This document shows positions 61,343 through 64,000 of a DNA stretch of 64,000 bases, one piece after another; the stretch's first letter is position 1, and every line of letters begins with the position of its first letter. This stretch comes from F1-120-MAGs238 sp964484185 (GTDB lineage: Bacteria; Planctomycetota; Phycisphaerae; Phycisphaerales; UBA1924), in NCBI GenBank assembly GCA_964484185.1, contig CAZAEQ010000016.1, forward strand, positions 1 through 64,000. Direction: 5' to 3'. The notes beneath the pieces were generated by a model. The model did no database searches. It was given only the letters and a program-made list of their open reading frames with translations, and was not told the origin of the DNA. Both the position numbers and the translations under genes were made by a program.

Positions 61343-62200
61343 TCATGCCAGCGGGTTCATGAAAAGACCCGTTGCAATCTTTGGATAGAAGAACGTGCTT
61401 TTCTGCGGCATTAACTGGTTCGCCCGGCTGACTTCCTTCACTGCCTTGAGGGGAGTGGGGCGGACGATCACCGCGAGCTGCGCGAAGTTTTTGCCGCCAC
61501 CGGCGCCGGTTTCTACGCCTTTGCCAATGTCTTCAACTTCCTTGATCGTGTGAGGGAATGCCCACTTGATTGGTTCGTTGTTGTTGAGCTTGGGCTGGCA
61601 GACGCCTTCGACGATGACATACTGAATCAACGCTACATCGAGGTCTCGCCACGCCTGCGGCTTGTCGCCAAAGCGAGCGGCGAGTGGATCAGTTGATGCC
61701 AGTTCAGCGATGTGGCATGAGCCCGTTGCAAAATCGTACAGGCCGAAAACATTCTTTCCGGTTTCGGCTGCCTTGGCTTCCATCTCAGCTTCGATCCCCG
61801 CGAGTTTCGACTTCGCTGGTGAGATGGTGAGCTGGCCGGCGGCTGCGGCCTTGAATTTGTCGAAGGTGTAGTCTTTCATGCCGCCCAGCACGCGATGGGT
61901 CGGCCAGATGACCAGTCCCGGATCGCTCATGCCAATGAGGACCATCATGCATCGGCGAGCTGGGTGATTGGCGGGAACTTCGCCTTTGGCTTCAAGGGCT
62001 TGCAGATAACTCAGGCCGGTGTTGTAACGGTGGTGGCCATCGGCGATGAAGATGTCTTCATTGGCCAGAGCACGCTGATACATGTTGAGAGTCGAAGAAT
62101 CCTGCACAGTCCAGATTTCGTGCAGCGTGCCATCATCGGTGGTAGCATGGAAGTCAGGACGCTTGCGCGACATGATCATCTGGATGAGTTTGGTCGCCAT
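61343..62200 (-). CDS. DUF1015 protein, C-terminal half (after in-frame TGA)
   Basis: A 285-residue part of a DUF1015 protein, including the family motif IADGHHRYNTGLSYLQAL and WPTHRVLGGMKDY and the PQKSTFFYPK end. It is in the same frame as the N-terminal half (62201-62689), separated by a single TGA that is immediately followed by ATG (TGAATG). DUF1015 proteins are normally single chains of ~410-450 residues, so this is either a nonsense-broken gene, a sequencing error or a real split with reinitiation. Function unknown. Confidence 0.75.
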   Translation of the reverse strand: MATKLIQMIMSRKRPDFHATTDDGTLHEIWTVQDSSTLNMYQRALANEDIFIADGHHRYNTGLSYLQALEAKGEVPANHPARRCMMVLIGMSDPGLVIWPTHRVLGGMKDYTFDKFKAAAAGQLTISPAKSKLAGIEAEMEAKAAETGKNVFGLYDFATGSCHIAELASTDPLAARFGDKPQAWRDLDVALIQYVIVEGVCQPKLNNNEPIKWAFPHTIKEVEDIGKGVETGAGGGKNFAQLAVIVRPTPLKAVKEVSRANQLMPQKSTFFYPKIATGLFMNPLA

Positions 62201-62689
62201 TCAAAGGTCGTCGGCATGAAGTCCAAAGATGGGAGACATCTGTGTGCTCGTGGCCTTCATCAGCGCCATGCGGTCTTCTTTTGGTCCCGAAAAAGTCTCT
62301 TCGTGCGGCAGTATTCCGCCGCCAACCCGCGGTCCGAACGGAACAGTTTCAACCGTGCAGCACATGCCGGACCGCCGCACTGATTTGGAGCCATCCGCGG
62401 ATTTGAATGTCTGGCAATACGCAAACATGCTCGGCAGCATCGACTTCTTCAGCACCTTGGCTTCGAGCAGATCGCGAAGCTGCTTCGCCGCGGCCTCGTA
62501 TGCGGATGCCGGCCCAAGCTCTTTCGCCGGGGTGTGTGGAAGGTCGATCGCCACAACATTGCGTGCGTCTTTCTTCAGCAGACGTTCTTTGCCGGAAGCA
62601 TCGAGCACATCGTACGGCGGCGCGACAAAATTGGATTGATCAGCACCAGTGGTGTAGGTGAGCGCACGAAATGGGTAGACATTTGGCAT
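62201..62689 (-). CDS. DUF1015 protein, N-terminal half (ends at in-frame TGA)
   Basis: A 162-residue part with the normal DUF1015 start (MPNVYPFRALTYTTGADQSNFVAPPYDVLD) and HEETFSGPKEDRMALMKATSTQMSPIFGL. The frame stops at TGA after HADDL, where homologues continue without break into the next half. Other genes here also use TGA as stop, so a code change is unlikely. Confidence 0.75.
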   Translation of the reverse strand: MPNVYPFRALTYTTGADQSNFVAPPYDVLDASGKERLLKKDARNVVAIDLPHTPAKELGPASAYEAAAKQLRDLLEAKVLKKSMLPSMFAYCQTFKSADGSKSVRRSGMCCTVETVPFGPRVGGGILPHEETFSGPKEDRMALMKATSTQMSPIFGLHADDL

Positions 62690-62728
62690 GTTCCCATGAT
62701 AGTCCGGGCAGGCTGTTCTGCCAACGTA

Positions 62729-63475
62729 TCAGGACTTCTCAGGTTTGGCCTGGCTCTTGGGCTTTGAAGTCTTTGGAGCTTTGGGAACGCGGGGCTTGGT
62801 GGTTTTTGCCTTGGATTTTGGTTCACTATCTGTTTCGCGGCCATGTCGCGGCAGCGCATTTGAATCGATCCAATGAAGAAAGGCATGAGCTACTGCATGA
62901 GCGTTGTCGGCACCGATCTGATGCTCAACCCAGTGCTGGGCTTCTGAAATCGAGAGAATGGGATCGATCGCGTGCTCTTCAGTAAGCATGACCCGCAAAC
63001 GATCGTCTAGAGGAACCGCATGTGATCCAAAGTTGAACAGCAGCAGGCGACCGGAGACAAACCCGTGCATTCCTTCCAGTGACTCCAGGTAATGCCTCGC
63101 CTCGCGTTTTCCCTGCGAAGCAAGCCTTGCAAGTGAAAGCGTGTGCTCGCGGCGGAAGATATCCTGAAGCACTGCCCGAAGACGTGCCGCGCGATGCTCT
63201 GATTTTGGATATTTGTCGCCAATGATCGCGACCACCTCTTCAGGCATAGCAACGCGCAGATGATTGAGATCGACAAAAGCTGCCACAAGCTTGCGATACG
63301 CGGCATGTGCCAGCGTTGTATTTGAGTCCCACAGCAAAAAGCTGAAGAGCAGTTCCCGTTCCAGGGCCTGCGTCTCGCCAAAATCTTCAAGTGAATATGC
63401 CACCGGGGCCGGCGTGGCCGCTACCAACCGCTTGACGACTGATGCAAATTTCTTTGCAGGGTCGGCGTGCGTCAT
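62729..63475 (-). CDS. HhH-GPD-like (endonuclease III-fold) protein, non-canonical
   Basis: A 248-residue protein. The LLFSFLLWDSNT and YLESLEGMHGFVSGRLLLFNFGSHAVPLDDRLRVML segments resemble the helical core, hairpin and Asp of HhH-GPD DNA glycosylases. There are no Cys for the [4Fe-4S] cluster, and the usual LPGVGxKTA hairpin Lys is not seen. It could be a monofunctional or non-catalytic DNA-binding relative. The C terminus is a Lys/Pro-rich tail. It overlaps rbfA by 4 bp. Confidence 0.65.
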   Translation of the reverse strand: MTHADPAKKFASVVKRLVAATPAPVAYSLEDFGETQALERELLFSFLLWDSNTTLAHAAYRKLVAAFVDLNHLRVAMPEEVVAIIGDKYPKSEHRAARLRAVLQDIFRREHTLSLARLASQGKREARHYLESLEGMHGFVSGRLLLFNFGSHAVPLDDRLRVMLTEEHAIDPILSISEAQHWVEHQIGADNAHAVAHAFLHWIDSNALPRHGRETDSEPKSKAKTTKPRVPKAPKTSKPKSQAKPEKS

Positions 63476-63879
63476 GGCGCTGCGTCCTCGATCTTGTCGG
63501 TTGCCTCGGTCTTGGCGCTTGCCTCCGTGCGTTTCGCAAGATCTTCCGCGGCCTGATTGATCGCCTGCATGATCACAAGTTGCTTTTTCAGGCTCATGTC
63601 CGATTTAAAGTGCAAGGTCGGAATCCGCCGCATGTTGATGTAGCGAGTAATTTCTTTTCGCAGGTAACCAGAAGCCGCGTTCAGGCCCTCGATTGCAGGC
63701 TCCTGCTTCTCTGCGGGTAAGACCGACGTCATGATCGTCGCCTCAGTCAGGTCATCGGCGACCGTGACCGATGTCAGCGTGATAAGTCCGCCAATGCGCG
63801 GGTCCTGCAGGCCTCGACTGATGGTCTGGGCGATGGCATCTTTCAATGCTGCGGCGATTTGGTCTGTCTTGCGGCTCAT
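63472..63879 (-). CDS. rbfA: Ribosome-binding factor A
   Basis: RbfA (135 residues) is a KH-like 30S maturation factor. The family pattern DQIAAALKDAIAQTISRGLQDPRIGGLITLTSVTVADDL and YINMRRIPTLHFKSDMSLKKQ is clear. Its stop overlaps the start of the HhH-GPD-like gene (ATGA), and its start overlaps the stop of the next upstream gene by the same pattern. Confidence 0.95.
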   Translation of the reverse strand: MSRKTDQIAAALKDAIAQTISRGLQDPRIGGLITLTSVTVADDLTEATIMTSVLPAEKQEPAIEGLNAASGYLRKEITRYINMRRIPTLHFKSDMSLKKQLVIMQAINQAAEDLAKRTEASAKTEATDKIEDAAP

Positions 63880-64000
63880 GGTGTCTTATTCTGCGAGGCT
63901 TCATCCAGTGCATCTTGTGCACGTTGCATCAGGTCTGTTTCGAAACTCTCTGATTCAGATTCTTCAGTTTCCGCGGCGTCGGAGAGTACGCTGCCGCCAT
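63876..64000 (-). CDS. C-terminal end of a gene upstream of rbfA (partial)
   Basis: About 41 codons of a frame that enters from beyond the window and ends in TGA overlapping the rbfA ATG. The tail is acidic and polar (ETEESESESFETDLMQRAQDALDEASQNK). In many bacteria rbfA follows infB or a YlxP (DUF503) gene, so this may be one of these, but the tail is not diagnostic. Confidence 0.6.
   Translation of the reverse strand, partial: GGSVLSDAAETEESESESFETDLMQRAQDALDEASQNKTP

Overview
The window looks like a chromosomal contig from a planctomycete, most likely of the Phycisphaerae. The basis is a combination of traits: a secreted protein ending in a PAPGA-hydrophobic-RRRR (PEP-CTERM-like) anchor, a large repeat protein ending in paired DFNxD...DFFDY dockerin-like repeats, an ECF sigma factor overlapping a TPR-bearing Ser/Thr kinase, ribosomal proteins with long low-complexity tails, and several planctomycete-type secreted proteins. 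The taxonomic call is inference; no rRNA gene is present.

Layout. 1-8.7 kb: the end of groEL with its terminator, a 6-phosphogluconolactonase-like protein, an RluA pseudouridine synthase, hemW, an FHA protein, a 57-residue zinc-ribbon gene, purA, and a uppS-cdsA-zinc-ribbon run. 8.8-12.2 kb: a small accessory patch with a two-helix membrane protein, relics of a DNA methyltransferase and of a planctomycete Fn3-like protein, a REP-like palindrome, a Gly/Asn-rich hydrophilic protein and a DUF892 ferritin-like protein. 12.2-16.8 kb: ruvB, a secreted M28 peptidase and an unknown secreted protein, all on the minus strand. 17.1-30.3 kb: a nearly complete S10-spc operon from rpsJ to secY-map. It lacks rpmD and is punctuated by intercistronic RNA hairpins, including a highly structured 311-nt gap before rplD; its L22 carries an extra N-terminal helix-turn-helix-like domain. 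30.3-32.4 kb: a response regulator and an HD-GYP protein, convergent with map. 32.6-41.3 kb: the PEP-CTERM-like protein, REP-like and 9-bp repeats, a primase-tail-like protein, the ECF sigma/kinase pair and the 498-bp-repeat surface protein, which is broken by a 10-N assembly gap. 41.3-48.1 kb: a DevBCA/MacAB-type exporter, a GNAT acetyltransferase, a Gfo/Idh/MocA oxidoreductase and, divergently, a NagB-LmbE fusion. 48.1-64 kb: an esterase-like protein, a lipoprotein, a Ppx/GppA-HD protein, a second M28 peptidase, a PrpB-family lyase, tilS, an HscB-like J protein with two CNNM/CorC transporters, a thioredoxin lipoprotein, a DUF1015 gene split by one in-frame TGA, a HhH-GPD-like protein, rbfA and the tail of one more gene.

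Most genes are housekeeping: translation, membrane lipid and isoprenoid synthesis, purine synthesis, recombination and tRNA/rRNA modification. The most unusual items are the HTH-L22 fusion, the structured RNA between rplC and rplD with the other operon hairpins, the NagB-LmbE fusion with an altered NagB active site, the tandem-repeat surface protein next to an ECF/kinase pair, and the split DUF1015 gene.
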